The notes beneath the pieces were generated by a model. The model was given only the letters and a program-made list of their open reading frames with translations. It searched no databases and had not been told where the DNA came from. A DNA stretch of 64,000 nucleotides from 2-01-FULL-49-22 sp036507655 (lineage in GTDB: Bacteria; Patescibacteriota; Saccharimonadia; Saccharimonadales; UBA10212). The stretch spans positions 1 to 64,000 of the forward strand of contig DATCIS010000019.1 of NCBI GenBank assembly GCA_036507655.1. Direction: 5' to 3'. Shown one piece after another: positions 17,874 to 26,944 of the stretch (the stretch's first letter is position 1; each line of letters begins with the position of its first letter). The position numbers and the translations under genes are program-made.

Positions 17874-17911
17874 GTACGTTATAACTTTGTTATAACAAAG
17901 TTATAACGTAC
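17874..17911. promoter_or_regulatory. Perfect 38-bp palindrome with three GTTATAAC boxes
   Basis: The layout is GTAC, then GTTATAAC three times separated by TTT and AAA, then GTAC. The whole is a perfect inverted repeat with no loop. The boxes repeat every 11 bases, one DNA turn. It lies between yraN and the leaderless aminopeptidase promoter. It looks more like an operator for a dimeric or cooperative repressor than a terminator, since no T run follows on either strand. Confidence 0.75.
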
Positions 17912-17947
17912 TTCAAGGAGAGTGGGCGCAGTGCAAGTAGAGCCTGC

Positions 17948-18289
17948 TTACTCGACTTCGGTGATTTGGATATTTTCGAAACCGGAGCCGGTGACTTCGG
18001 CGACGACAAGTCGGTAGTCTCCTTCCCAGTCGTTCTGAGCGGCCCAGAAATGGGCAGCGAACTGAAGCTGTCTAAGTTTTTTTGGCGTAATGTATTCAAA
18101 TCCGGAGCCATGCGACTCAGAGAATCGGTACTTGACTTCTATAAAATGGATAGTTTTAGCTTTTTGGACGATGAGGTCTATTTCGCACCATCGTGTCCGC
18201 CAGTTTTTAGCCAAAATTTTATAGCCGTTTGCCACTAGATATTCGGCCACCGCGGCTTCCGCTTGGCGACCTGTTGTGGTTGTTTTCAT
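17948..18289 (-). CDS. yraN: YraN/UPF0102 endonuclease-like protein
   Basis: 113 residues. GRQAEAAVAEYLVANGYKILAKNWR, EIDLI and FIEVKYR form the restriction-endonuclease-like core with the D...E-x-K catalytic pattern of UPF0102. Its start codon overlaps the rnhB stop (ATGA), the common rnhB-yraN pairing. The exact role is unknown; a nuclease role in DNA processing is proposed for the family. Confidence 0.92.
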   Translation of the reverse strand: MKTTTTGRQAEAAVAEYLVANGYKILAKNWRTRWCEIDLIVQKAKTIHFIEVKYRFSESHGSGFEYITPKKLRQLQFAAHFWAAQNDWEGDYRLVVAEVTGSGFENIQITEVE

Positions 18290-18855
18290 CCTGCTTGATT
18301 GATCAACTTTGATACCGGAGAGTAAGACGCCCGATGCACGAATTTTATTATGCCGAATGAGTTAATGGCTTTTAGGTGCTGGGCCGTACCATAGCCGACA
18401 TGGTTTTCGAACTTATAAGACGGGTGTCTTTTGGCAAGCTCAATCATGAAATTATCCCTTGTGACCTTGGCATAAATACTAGCAGCTGAGACGATAGGCA
18501 CTAAATTGTCAGCATCAACTAGACAACTGGTTTTTTTAAACTTCTTTGGCATGTAATTTACTTTGCCGTCCATAATAATTTCTTCGTCTTCTTGAGCCTC
18601 GATACCATTTAGGGCTCGCTTAATTCCAAGCTTCAAAGCCTTGGCTAATCCATATCTGTCAATCTCGACTGCTTTTATCCAGCCTTCACCAAACTCACAT
18701 GTAATACTTAACTTGTTAAGTATTACATCTCTCTGTTTGCGACTTAATAGCTTTGAATCGCGCAGGCCGTTGGGCAGCTGCTTCTTTGCTCTGGCTGCCA
18801 CCACTAAAATCGGCCCAGCTAAACAACCTCTACCTACCTCGTCTACCCCAACCAT
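18286..18855 (-). CDS. rnhB: Ribonuclease HII
   Basis: 189 residues. The enzyme removes ribonucleotides from DNA. The acidic active site is seen in GVDEVGRGCLAGP (Asp5, Glu6), and the SKLLSRKQRD and VSAASIYAKVTRD motifs are present. The gene ends in TGA within the yraN start, confirming TGA as a stop in this genome. The segment VILNKLSI is encoded by the longest copy of a palindrome shared with pheT and apbE. Confidence 0.95.
   Translation of the reverse strand: MVGVDEVGRGCLAGPILVVAARAKKQLPNGLRDSKLLSRKQRDVILNKLSITCEFGEGWIKAVEIDRYGLAKALKLGIKRALNGIEAQEDEEIIMDGKVNYMPKKFKKTSCLVDADNLVPIVSAASIYAKVTRDNFMIELAKRHPSYKFENHVGYGTAQHLKAINSFGIIKFVHRASYSPVSKLINQAG
18699..18728. repeat. 30-bp palindrome inside rnhB (LNKLS palindrome, copy 1)
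   Basis: Arms of 14 bases surround a central TT. The core TACTTAAC-TT-GTTAAGTA is shared exactly with copies in pheT and apbE. It is read as Leu-Asn-Lys-Leu-Ser on the coding strand. Confidence 0.85.
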
Positions 18856-18919
18856 ATGAAACAGAATATAGAATTTAGAATTAAGAATCTAGGGTGATAT
18901 CCTTTCAAATTGACTATGC

Positions 18920-18948
18920 TTGCAAACCATATTCTTACAAACTACTAT
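18920..18948 (+). promoter_or_regulatory. Promoter of the orphan gene at 18956
   Basis: TTGCAA (18920-18925), a 17-base spacer and TACTAT (18943-18948) end 7 bases before the ATG. Short TAGAAT repeats lie just upstream (18867-18893). Confidence 0.5.
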
Positions 18949-18955
18949 TTAACAA

Positions 18956-19426
18956 ATGCCAAGAGTTTCCCAAGAAGAAAGACGTTGGAGCTATTTCGTC
19001 GAAATCGAAGACGTCGAAGAGCCGGACATGAAAGATTTCGAAAGAGGGAAAAGGCTAGCTGAAGGCCTGGCAAAAATTAGGAACAGTCTTCTTAACGTAG
19101 ACGATGAACACCTGAACATTAGATGGAGCTCCTTAAATAGGGCTCGTATCATAGTACTGCCTTCGTTTCCTGTTGAACGCGAAATAGTTAGGTCAGACGG
19201 GTTTTATGAATACACCTCTCCTCACGAAATTTCGGAGTCGGATATTCCTCTTGTAATCAACCATTTCGAGATAGTAAAGCCAAGGCTTGGGGAATCTATT
19301 CCTGAGGTCATTCTTATAAATGGCAGCGGTCCAACTTATCACACGCCTCAAGGAGGATTCCAAGTTCAGGAACTTTACCGCAGTCTCGACTTATTACCAC
19401 ACAAGGTAGCAATGCAGAAGAGATAG
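18956..19426 (+). CDS. Hypothetical protein (156 aa), not recognised
   Basis: 156 residues, soluble and acidic in the first half, without signal peptide or membrane helix. The likely promoter ends 7 bases before the ATG, so the mRNA is probably leaderless. The final base abuts the convergent rplS stop with no gap. No family is recognised. Like the orphan at 14819 it is a lone plus-strand gene squeezed tail-to-tail against an essential minus-strand gene. Confidence 0.6.
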   Translation: MPRVSQEERRWSYFVEIEDVEEPDMKDFERGKRLAEGLAKIRNSLLNVDDEHLNIRWSSLNRARIIVLPSFPVEREIVRSDGFYEYTSPHEISESDIPLVINHFEIVKPRLGESIPEVILINGSGPTYHTPQGGFQVQELYRSLDLLPHKVAMQKR

Positions 19427-19972
19427 CTATTTATCTTCTGTTTTGGCTTCTGTAGCTTTTTCTTCGTGTTTGACGAGCGCTTCTTCAGCTTTGGCTTCTT
19501 CTTGGGCCTGCTTTTCGGCTTTTTTGGCCTCTTTTTCTTCGTGGGCTTTCTCTGCCGCCTCTTTCAGCTTCTCGGCTTCAGCCTCAGCTTCTTCGTCATG
19601 AATAATATTAACTTTCTCTTTATCAAAATCAACACCCATTAAGCGAGCGCTTTTACCTGTCAACTGGCGCATATACGTCAAATAGTTGCGTCGGACTTTT
19701 GCGCGCTTGGTGACCTCGACTTTCAAGACGTTCGGTGAGTGGATAAAGAAGGTTTTTTCAACGCCGATGCCGCTAGCAATACGCCGCACAGTGAAATTTG
19801 AAGTGTGGCTGTTTTTACGAGATGTTCTAATAACTAAGCCCTCGAAAACCTGGATGCGCTCTTTGCCGCGCTCTTTGATTTTTTGCGAAACTTTAACTGT
19901 ATCGCCGCTGCGTACATCAACAACGGCCTTCTTCTTATACTGGGCATTAATTTTCTCTATCACACTCTCCAT
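19427..19972 (-). CDS. rplS: 50S ribosomal protein L19 with long charged tail
   Basis: 181 residues; the L19 fold occupies about 1-115 (DTVKVSQKIKERGKERIQVFEGLVIR, the GIGVEKTFFIHSP motif and KVRRNYLTYMR). It sits at the 30S-50S interface. The last 60 or so residues are almost entirely Ala, Glu and Lys, predicted as a single charged helix absent from typical L19. It is downstream of the pilB-like gene with a 28-base gap. Confidence 0.95.
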   Translation of the reverse strand: MESVIEKINAQYKKKAVVDVRSGDTVKVSQKIKERGKERIQVFEGLVIRTSRKNSHTSNFTVRRIASGIGVEKTFFIHSPNVLKVEVTKRAKVRRNYLTYMRQLTGKSARLMGVDFDKEKVNIIHDEEAEAEAEKLKEAAEKAHEEKEAKKAEKQAQEEAKAEEALVKHEEKATEAKTEDK

Positions 19973-20000
19973 AGACCAGTGAATTTTACACTATAACTTC

Positions 20001-21599
20001 TTAACCGACAACTCTGTAGACTTCTTCGATGGTCGTCAGGCCAGCAAGGGCTTTTAGGACACCGTCCTGTTCCATCGTTTGCATACCATCTCTGACGGCC
20101 TGTGCCTCAAGCATTTCGGTTGTTACCTCATTCGGTGGTCGCCGTAATAATTCCTGTACTCCGGGTGTCATTAGAAGCTGCTCACGAATAGGCAATACGC
20201 CGGAATAACCAAACGGGTTATCAGCTGAGCTACCGGCATTGTAGAGAGTAGGGTTTTGCAAGTTCGGCCTTTGCACTTGAGACGGCAGCCGGTCTATGAC
20301 TGTGAGCAAATGTTTTTTGAGGTTTTCATCGGGTTGGTAGGGTTGCTTGGTGGCGTCGTCCAACCGCCTAACTAGCCTTTGGGCCATAACTAGTCTCATA
20401 GCACTGGCAAACAACGGGTTGATGCCGACCATGTCCAGCATCCTTGATAAAGCCGCCGCCGCACTGCCGGCGTGGAAAGTCGTCAGCACCAGATGCCCTG
20501 TTAGTGCGCCTTGCAGAGCCGTTTTGGCGGTATCCTTGTCGCGAATTTCGCCAACCATTACTACATCGGGGTCGAGCCTAAGTACCGCCCGCAGCTTCTC
20601 GGCAAAACTTTCGGCTTCCAACGCGCCGTGCACCGGAATTTGGACCACTCCTGGCATGTTGTACTCAACTGGATCCTCCAAAGTTATGATTTTTCGCTCC
20701 GGGGTATTAAGCGTATTTAAAATCGAGTAAAGTGTGGTGGTTTTTCCCGAGCCGGTCGGACCGACGACGATAACCATACCAGTTGGGCGCTTAATAATAT
20801 CTTGAACGGCCGCCATCTCTGGAGCGCTTAGGCTAAGGTTCTCGAGTTTGAAAAGTTCAAGTCTGAGGTTGAAAAGGCGCATAACGATGTCCATGCCATA
20901 AACGGTCGGAACGGTTTCGACACGCAGGTTGAGTGCTACTTCTTCGCCAGTGGCCATTTTGTATTGCCGACTGATGTGCCCTTGTTGGGCGTCGTCGGCG
21001 TTAGTTGAAACATTAGCCGCGCTGGCTATAGCCGCCGTTAGGTGACGGTACTTTTCGTGACCAACAAATGCTATTGGGTGCAGCACACCGTCGATGCGGA
21101 GGCGGACTCTGATGTTATCTTTTTGAGTTTCCAGATGGATGTCGCTGGCTTTGAGCTTGTAAGCCTGCTGGACCAGGTATGCCAGCATGTCATCTGGCCG
21201 CACTTCTACTAGAGTTTTGCTGACCGTGTCGATTATGTTCTGACGGCCAGCTTCGGCAATTGTTATATCGTGGTATTCAACCTGTTTTGGCGGGTCATAA
21301 AGCTGCATGTATTCGCGGAAACCGGCGTCAGATATAAGCGAGAACTTGGTTATGTAATCAGTGAACCGGCCCCTGAGTTGATTTATTGTCTGCTGTGGGG
21401 TGGTGGTGATGATGCCGAAGTGGATATTGTGCTCATCGGCCATCAATGGCACAACCCGCAGGCTGTAGAGCTCAGGCACAGCCAGGATAGTCTTATAAAG
21501 CTGTTTTTGCAGTTGCGAGGTGTCAATGTAGTTTAAGCCGAGAACTTGCGCTCGGCGCTGCGCCATTATTTCTTCGTCACGACGCCCACCCTGATTCAT
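20001..21599 (-). CDS. pilB: Type IV pilus assembly ATPase PilB/GspE-like
   Basis: 532 residues. This cytoplasmic hexameric ATPase drives pilus extension or type II-like secretion. An N-terminal GspE-type domain (about 1-140) precedes the ATPase with SDIHLE (Asp box start), Walker A GPTGSGKTTTL, the Walker B region LRLDPDVVMVGEIRD and HAGS (His box). The C-terminal tetracysteine zinc motif common in PilB is missing. No other pilus genes are in the window. Pili are widespread in Saccharibacteria and support host contact and competence. Confidence 0.92.
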   Translation of the reverse strand: MNQGGRRDEEIMAQRRAQVLGLNYIDTSQLQKQLYKTILAVPELYSLRVVPLMADEHNIHFGIITTTPQQTINQLRGRFTDYITKFSLISDAGFREYMQLYDPPKQVEYHDITIAEAGRQNIIDTVSKTLVEVRPDDMLAYLVQQAYKLKASDIHLETQKDNIRVRLRIDGVLHPIAFVGHEKYRHLTAAIASAANVSTNADDAQQGHISRQYKMATGEEVALNLRVETVPTVYGMDIVMRLFNLRLELFKLENLSLSAPEMAAVQDIIKRPTGMVIVVGPTGSGKTTTLYSILNTLNTPERKIITLEDPVEYNMPGVVQIPVHGALEAESFAEKLRAVLRLDPDVVMVGEIRDKDTAKTALQGALTGHLVLTTFHAGSAAAALSRMLDMVGINPLFASAMRLVMAQRLVRRLDDATKQPYQPDENLKKHLLTVIDRLPSQVQRPNLQNPTLYNAGSSADNPFGYSGVLPIREQLLMTPGVQELLRRPPNEVTTEMLEAQAVRDGMQTMEQDGVLKALAGLTTIEEVYRVVG

Positions 21600-21625
21600 A
21601 CAACCATTAAAGCATAGCCTTTAAT

Positions 21626-21706
21626 GAGCTGAAAGCCGTTAGCTGACAGCCGATAGCCGAAATGATTAAGCTATGAGCCAAAAACTATTAGCTATAAGCT
21701 AAAGCT
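21626..21706. repeat. GCTAT/GCCGATAGC-type repeat between pilB and trmH
   Basis: Degenerate AGCC, GATAGCC and GCTATAAGCT units fill the divergent gap. The trmH -10-like TATAAG (21693-21698) is itself formed by one repeat unit. Confidence 0.6.
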
Positions 21707-22243
21707 ATGCTCCGCATAGTTTTAATAGCGCATAACGTACGCTCGGCCCACAATGTCGGCTCAATTCTACGCAGCGCCGACGGTTTTGGTGTGGAGAGGG
21801 TTTACCTGACCGGCTTTACGCCGCATCCGCAAACAAGCGATGATAAAAGGATGCCGCATGTGGCTAAACGAGCGGCGGATCAGATAGCCAAAACCGCTTT
21901 GGGGGCCTAAAAAAAACTTAATTGGCAGCACCGTTCAGATGTCATAAAACTGCTAGCCAAACTGAAAAAAGAGGGATTTTCATTGGCGGCTCTGGAACAA
22001 ACCGACAAGGCCGTAGCTTTGCCAAATTTCAGTCCCACTAACGACATGGCCTTGATTGTCGGTAGCGAAATCGCCGGCATTGAGCAAAGCATATTGAATG
22101 CCGCTGAAATTCATCTGTCGATACCGATGCTAGGAAAAAAAGAGTCCTTTAACGTGGCTGTGGCAGCCGCTGTAGCGCTATACTATTTACGATGGTATAA
22201 TCGTAAGCTGAATGACCGCCAAAATAAAAATGCGCTCATATAA
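21707..22243 (+). pseudogene. SpoU/TrmH-family RNA 2'-O-methyltransferase with in-frame TAA
   Basis: The two parts lie in the same frame and together make a complete 178-residue SPOUT methyltransferase. Motif 1 (NVGSILRSADGFGVERVYLTG) is before the stop; motif 2 (LIVGSEIAGIEQSIL) and motif 3 (LSIPMLGKKESFNVAVAAAVALYYL) are after it. TAA at 21908-21910 replaces the usual Glu codon in ALGAEK, explained by one G-to-T change. It is followed by an A tract. Because the frame is unchanged, slippage would not repair it. A TTG at 21983 could restart the second half, but the SAM fold needs both parts. It is either a recent pseudogene or a consensus error. Confidence 0.8.
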
Positions 22244-23273
22244 AACCGGCCATCGCTCACCCCGTAAACCAAAAGGGATAAGCGATAAGGCTTTTAGAAG
22301 AGTTTATTGGCCGTACCTACCGGTGGTTCTGATAATTGGTGTTCTGCTGTCGTTTAGCTCGCAGGCCGGTGTCTTTTCGGCATTGATTCATCAACCAGGC
22401 GGCCGGGTTCTGGCCTACGCCACCAGTATGAGCAGCGGTGGACTTCAAGGCAGTACAAACAGCGCCAGGGCCCAAAACGGTGTAGCATCGCTACAAATAA
22501 ACAGCAAGCTGGCGGCTGCCGCTCAGGCCAAAGCTGACGATATGGCCAGCCGTAATTACTGGAGCCACAACACACCCGAAGGCAACCCCCCTTGGACGTT
22601 CGTTACTGCCCAAGGATATAGCTACCAGAAACTCGGCGAGAACCTGGCCGCCGGTTTTAGTGATGAGCAATCGGCTATTAACGGTTGGATGGGTTCGCCG
22701 CCTCATCGAGACAATATGCTTGATTCGGCCTTTTTGGAGGTTGGCTTCGGCTGGGCCAGCAATCCAAACTACACTTCAGCTGGTGGTGGGCCGATGACGA
22801 TTGTTGTGGCTTTTTATGGTAAGCCGCAGGTCCTATCAAGCCAATCGTCAAACAATTCCACCCCACCGCCATCAGCGTCAGTTAAGTCAACAGCGCCGGC
22901 ACCAACATCACCGGATATAACAATACAACCGCCATCATCAGCGCCGGCCGAAGTTACCGAACCCAAGAATGAGGCTGCTACAGCGTCACCAAACACCGAT
23001 ACGAACATCAATTCATCTCAACTGGCTGGTAAATCCTCAAGGTTACAGCTTGTCTTAGCTAGCTTCCCAGTGGCTAAATTCGCCACCACATTTGCGCTTT
23101 TAGGAGCGGTCGCCGCCATTGCTATATGGCTGGGCCGACATGCGCTAGCGGTCCGCCGGGCTTTATTTAAAAGCGAGCGTTTTGCAATTAGGCACCCGAT
23201 TCTAGACTTAGGCCTGCTAATCATCGCGGCGCTATCCTACTTACTGACACAAACCGCCGGATTTATCCAATAG
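22212..23273 (+). CDS. CAP/SCP-domain membrane protein
   Basis: 353 residues. An N-terminal membrane helix (about 33-52) leads to a CAP domain (about 85-210) with SHNTPEGNPPW, GENLAAGF and the NPPHR-like GSPPHRDNMLDSAFLEVGFG. A Pro/Ser/Thr-rich linker follows, then two membrane helices near the C-terminus. The CAP domain would lie outside the cell. TATAAT lies 10 bases before the ATG, and the start overlaps the trmH end by 32 bases in another frame. CAP proteins act on membranes, lipids or host surfaces; the role here is unknown. Confidence 0.85.
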   Translation: MTAKIKMRSYKTGHRSPRKPKGISDKAFRRVYWPYLPVVLIIGVLLSFSSQAGVFSALIHQPGGRVLAYATSMSSGGLQGSTNSARAQNGVASLQINSKLAAAAQAKADDMASRNYWSHNTPEGNPPWTFVTAQGYSYQKLGENLAAGFSDEQSAINGWMGSPPHRDNMLDSAFLEVGFGWASNPNYTSAGGGPMTIVVAFYGKPQVLSSQSSNNSTPPPSASVKSTAPAPTSPDITIQPPSSAPAEVTEPKNEAATASPNTDTNINSSQLAGKSSRLQLVLASFPVAKFATTFALLGAVAAIAIWLGRHALAVRRALFKSERFAIRHPILDLGLLIIAALSYLLTQTAGFIQ

Positions 23274-23286
23274 CCTCACTCGCACC

Positions 23287-23325
23287 GCCACCCTGCCAGC
23301 CAGCTGAGCCGGCTGCACCGGTGGC
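23287..23325. terminator. Nested GC-rich hairpin between convergent CAP gene and dnaE
   Basis: GCCACC pairs with GGTGGC and, inside, CAGCC pairs with GGCTG. It fills the 62-base convergent gap. There is no T run, so it may slow polymerase or act with Rho rather than as a classic terminator. Confidence 0.4.
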
Positions 23326-23335
23326 TTATCCAGAC

Positions 23336-26300
23336 CTACTTCACGACTATGTTGGTGGGGCCGAAAATAGCCGCTAAAGCACGCAGACTCTCCTCGTTGA
23401 CGCTGATAGTTTGGGGTAATTTAATAGCCTGCTTGGCTTCAGGGTTGCCAGTAACAATGACCACCTCGGTATCACCTTGGAAACTATCCAGCTTATCCTT
23501 CAGGTTCATAAGCAGTGGCTGGTCCGAGCTGTTTTCTAGTCTAATGAATAGGCGCTGGGTAGAATCATTGTTATCACCCTTAGAGTCGGTGCCTTTGGCG
23601 GCGTCTTCGGGCGTAAGGATTCGGGCTTCTTCGACAATCACTTTCCAATCATCGGTCTCTGAGTTGTCCCTATCACGTGTAGTTAGCCTGCCCTTGGCCA
23701 GTACGACATTATCTCTTATCCATAAATGCGGCTTGGCTTCATAGAATCTCGGGAAAACTATCAATTCTATCTCGCCGCTTAAATCAGCAATTTTAGCAAA
23801 AGCCATCTTTGAACCATTCTTAGTAGTTATCTCGCGGGTACTGGTAATTGAACCGCCCACTGTCACTTCACGCCCGTCCATTTCGGCTTCTAAACTGCCA
23901 ATTGGTTTGGCCTGCTGGTCGAGCACGTCTGCGTAGTCATCGAGCGGGTGCTGGCTTAGATATAAACCGAGAAGTTCGCGCTCCCATGACAACTGAATGT
24001 TTTGAGAATATGGAACGGCCTCTTCGTCCCAGCGCATTTTGAGCGAAGTCGCGGAGTCATCGCCGCCACCACCGAACAAATCAACTTGCCCGCTCAAAGT
24101 CTCTTTGCCTAGCCTCTGTGCCAGACTTAAGATGTTCTCGACATTGTTAAGTAACCGGCTGCGGTCTCCAAGCGAATCAATTGTGCCCGATTTAATCAGG
24201 CTCTCCAAAGCCTTGCGATTAACAATATGGGCGTTGACGTGCCGGCTGAAATCCTCGATTGATTTGAATTTGCCACCTAATTTTTCACGGGCCAGCAGAA
24301 TTTCCTCGACCGTGCCGTGCCCGACGTTCTTTATGGCATCCAGTCCGAATCGTATCTGATTTTTACCCGGCACAACAGCGAATTCGTGGAATGATTCGTT
24401 TATATCCGGCGGCAGAACTTCAATGCCCATGTGCTTGCATTCGGTAATTTCAATAGCCAATCGGTCGATATTGTCATAATCACTGGTCATCAGCGCTGCC
24501 ATAAAGGCCGCTGGATAATGAGCTTTGAGATAAGCGGTTTGGTAGGCAATCAGGCCATAGCAGGCGGAATGAACCTTATTAAAGCAATAAGCGGCAAACT
24601 CCTCTAGCTGGCGCCAGAAACGCTCCATCATCTTACGGTCAGCGCCGACGGTTTTAATTCCCCCTTCAATGAAATCCTTCTTCAGCTTAGCCATGACGAT
24701 TGGATTTTTCTTGCCTATGGCATAGCGTAGTGTATCAGCATGGCCACCAGAGAATCCGCACATCTCCATGCTTATCTGCATCACTTGTTCTTGGTAGACA
24801 ATCACCCCATAGGTATTTTCGAGGGCCGACTTCATGGCCGGGTGGAGATATTCGATTTGGCGCTGCCCATGCTTACGAGCGATAAAATCTTCAATCCATT
24901 GCATCGGACCGGGGCGGTAGAGTGCAACCATGGCGATGATATCTTCAAAAACGGTCGGTTTGAGCTGTTTCAGATACCGCTTCATACCGGCTGATTCAAG
25001 TTGAAAAACACCGGTCGTTTCACCTTTTTGCAGCAACTCAAAGGTTTTTTTATCGTCAAGTGGAATCTCACCGATATCAATGTTTTTGCCGTAGACCTTC
25101 TTAACTATGCGTAGTGTATTTTTAATGATTGTCAGGTTAGACAAACCCAAGAAGTCCATCTTAAGGAGCCCTAGATCTTCTATCGGGAACATCGAGTACT
25201 GGGTAGCGATGGCTCCGCTCTGAGCCACTTCGAGCGGCACAAAATTAACAATTTCATCAGGTGCAATTACCACTCCGGCGGCATGAACGCCGTGGCTGCG
25301 AATAGTGCCCTCAAGCCGCATAGCCAAATCAAAAACCTGTCTGGCTCTTCCGTTCTCAGCGTACTCCCGCTTCAAATCGGGTACCTGCTTCAGGTGTTGA
25401 GCCAAGGCTGTGTGCCTGCCCTGAACAGGTGGCGGAATCATTTTGGCTAATCTATCAGCCTCGGCATACGGCACCCGCAGTACCCGGGCGACATCTCTTA
25501 CGGAGTTGCGTGCTGCCATCTGTCCGAATGTCACAATGTTGGCTACCCTGTCGCGGCCATACTTTTCAATACAATAATTTATAACCTCATCACGCCTGTT
25601 GTCTTGGATGTCGATATCCATATCGGGCATGCTGATGCGATCGGGGTTAAGAAAACGTTCAAAGAGCAGGTCGTATTTTAGTGGCTCGATCTCAGTAATA
25701 CGCAAGCCGTAGGCCATTATCGAGCTGGCGGCGCTACCGCGGCCAGGTCCGAACACTATTCCATGATCTTTCCCCCAATTAATAAAATCAGCCACGATTA
25801 GAAAATAGCCATTAAAATCCATGCTATTGACTACTCCTAGCTCATATTTCGCTCGGTCAATGACCTCCCCCCTTAAAGTCTTCTTGGCATCCGTAACTGT
25901 CAGCTTATTGGCCTTTGTACGTGAGACGCCGCCGTAACGCCACGCCAGACCCCGCCAGACCTCTTTTTCCAATAGGCTACGCTCGGTTTCACCCCTGGGT
26001 GTTGGAAACTGTGGGATTAGGATTTTGCCAAGCTCTAACTCAACGCCGCAGCGCTCAGCAATCTCACGTGTATTTTGTAACAACTCTGGGTGCTGCCTAT
26101 TCCATCTTCTGATAATGTCTTTGGGGTCGGCCACCTGTAACTGAAAGTCTTTCAGGCTCATGCGCTCAGTGTCTTCTAAAAATGCTCCGGTTTGAATACA
26201 AAGAAGTACCTCGTGAGCTTCCTGATCCTCCTGCATTAGATAGTGTGAATCGCAAGTAACGACAGCCGGTATGTTGAGTTCGCTACTTAGTTTGAGAAGG

Positions 26301-26911
26301 TCCTGGTTGACTCTGGTCTGTTCATCCCAAACATTCGGGTGCTCAGCGTGTCCGTGGTCTTGCAGCTCAAGATAATATCGATCGCCAAAAATCTTTTTAT
26401 ACCAGCTGGCAACTTTTTTAGCCTGCTCCAGCCGGCCGGATCTGAGTGCGTTGCCGAGTTCGCCCTGCAGGCAGCCGGAAAGGACAATAAGGCCTTCGTT
26501 ATACTTTTCAATCAGTTCTTTATCTACTCTCGGACGATAATAAAACCCCGCTAAGTTAGCGATTGAAGACAGACGCATGAGGTTCTGGTAGCCGGCATTA
26601 TTGCTAGCTAGCATTGTCAGGTGATAAGCTGCCCGGTCATACGCCGGGTCCTTGTCCTTGTGAGAACGCGGAGCAACATAGGCCTCCATGCCGATTATCG
26701 GTTTGATATTGTGGTCTTTGGCGTGTTTATAAAATTCAACCGCGCCGCTCATCAATCCGTGATCGGTCATGGCTACCGCCTCCATGCCAAGTTCAACCAC
26801 TCGCTCCATTAATGCCGGAACTTTAGTCAGACCATCCAGCAATGAATACTGAGTATGATTATGTAAGTGAACAAAGTCACTCGGCTTAAGTTTTACCCCC
26901 GGCTTGGCCAT
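23336..26911 (-). CDS. dnaE: DNA polymerase III alpha subunit DnaE
   Basis: 1191 residues, full-length replicative polymerase. The PHP domain starts with FVHLHNHTQYSLLDG. The Pol3 core has GPGRGSAASS and the catalytic PDMDIDIQDNRRDEV. The tandem helix-hairpin-helix and C-terminal OB domain (VTVGGSITSTREITTKNGSKMAFAKI) follow. TATAAT lies 7 bases before the ATG and no Shine-Dalgarno site is present, so the message appears leaderless. It stands alone between a convergent CAP gene and a tRNA-like remnant. Confidence 0.97.
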   Translation of the reverse strand: MAKPGVKLKPSDFVHLHNHTQYSLLDGLTKVPALMERVVELGMEAVAMTDHGLMSGAVEFYKHAKDHNIKPIIGMEAYVAPRSHKDKDPAYDRAAYHLTMLASNNAGYQNLMRLSSIANLAGFYYRPRVDKELIEKYNEGLIVLSGCLQGELGNALRSGRLEQAKKVASWYKKIFGDRYYLELQDHGHAEHPNVWDEQTRVNQDLLKLSSELNIPAVVTCDSHYLMQEDQEAHEVLLCIQTGAFLEDTERMSLKDFQLQVADPKDIIRRWNRQHPELLQNTREIAERCGVELELGKILIPQFPTPRGETERSLLEKEVWRGLAWRYGGVSRTKANKLTVTDAKKTLRGEVIDRAKYELGVVNSMDFNGYFLIVADFINWGKDHGIVFGPGRGSAASSIMAYGLRITEIEPLKYDLLFERFLNPDRISMPDMDIDIQDNRRDEVINYCIEKYGRDRVANIVTFGQMAARNSVRDVARVLRVPYAEADRLAKMIPPPVQGRHTALAQHLKQVPDLKREYAENGRARQVFDLAMRLEGTIRSHGVHAAGVVIAPDEIVNFVPLEVAQSGAIATQYSMFPIEDLGLLKMDFLGLSNLTIIKNTLRIVKKVYGKNIDIGEIPLDDKKTFELLQKGETTGVFQLESAGMKRYLKQLKPTVFEDIIAMVALYRPGPMQWIEDFIARKHGQRQIEYLHPAMKSALENTYGVIVYQEQVMQISMEMCGFSGGHADTLRYAIGKKNPIVMAKLKKDFIEGGIKTVGADRKMMERFWRQLEEFAAYCFNKVHSACYGLIAYQTAYLKAHYPAAFMAALMTSDYDNIDRLAIEITECKHMGIEVLPPDINESFHEFAVVPGKNQIRFGLDAIKNVGHGTVEEILLAREKLGGKFKSIEDFSRHVNAHIVNRKALESLIKSGTIDSLGDRSRLLNNVENILSLAQRLGKETLSGQVDLFGGGGDDSATSLKMRWDEEAVPYSQNIQLSWERELLGLYLSQHPLDDYADVLDQQAKPIGSLEAEMDGREVTVGGSITSTREITTKNGSKMAFAKIADLSGEIELIVFPRFYEAKPHLWIRDNVVLAKGRLTTRDRDNSETDDWKVIVEEARILTPEDAAKGTDSKGDNNDSTQRLFIRLENSSDQPLLMNLKDKLDSFQGDTEVVIVTGNPEAKQAIKLPQTISVNEESLRALAAIFGPTNIVVK

Positions 26912-26944
26912 TACCTAAATTATAAAGGAGAGGCTGGTTGGGTT

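Noticed and set aside
21908..21920. Programmed frameshift on the A tract in trmH
   Set aside because: Both halves are in the same frame, so a shift of one base would not restore the protein.
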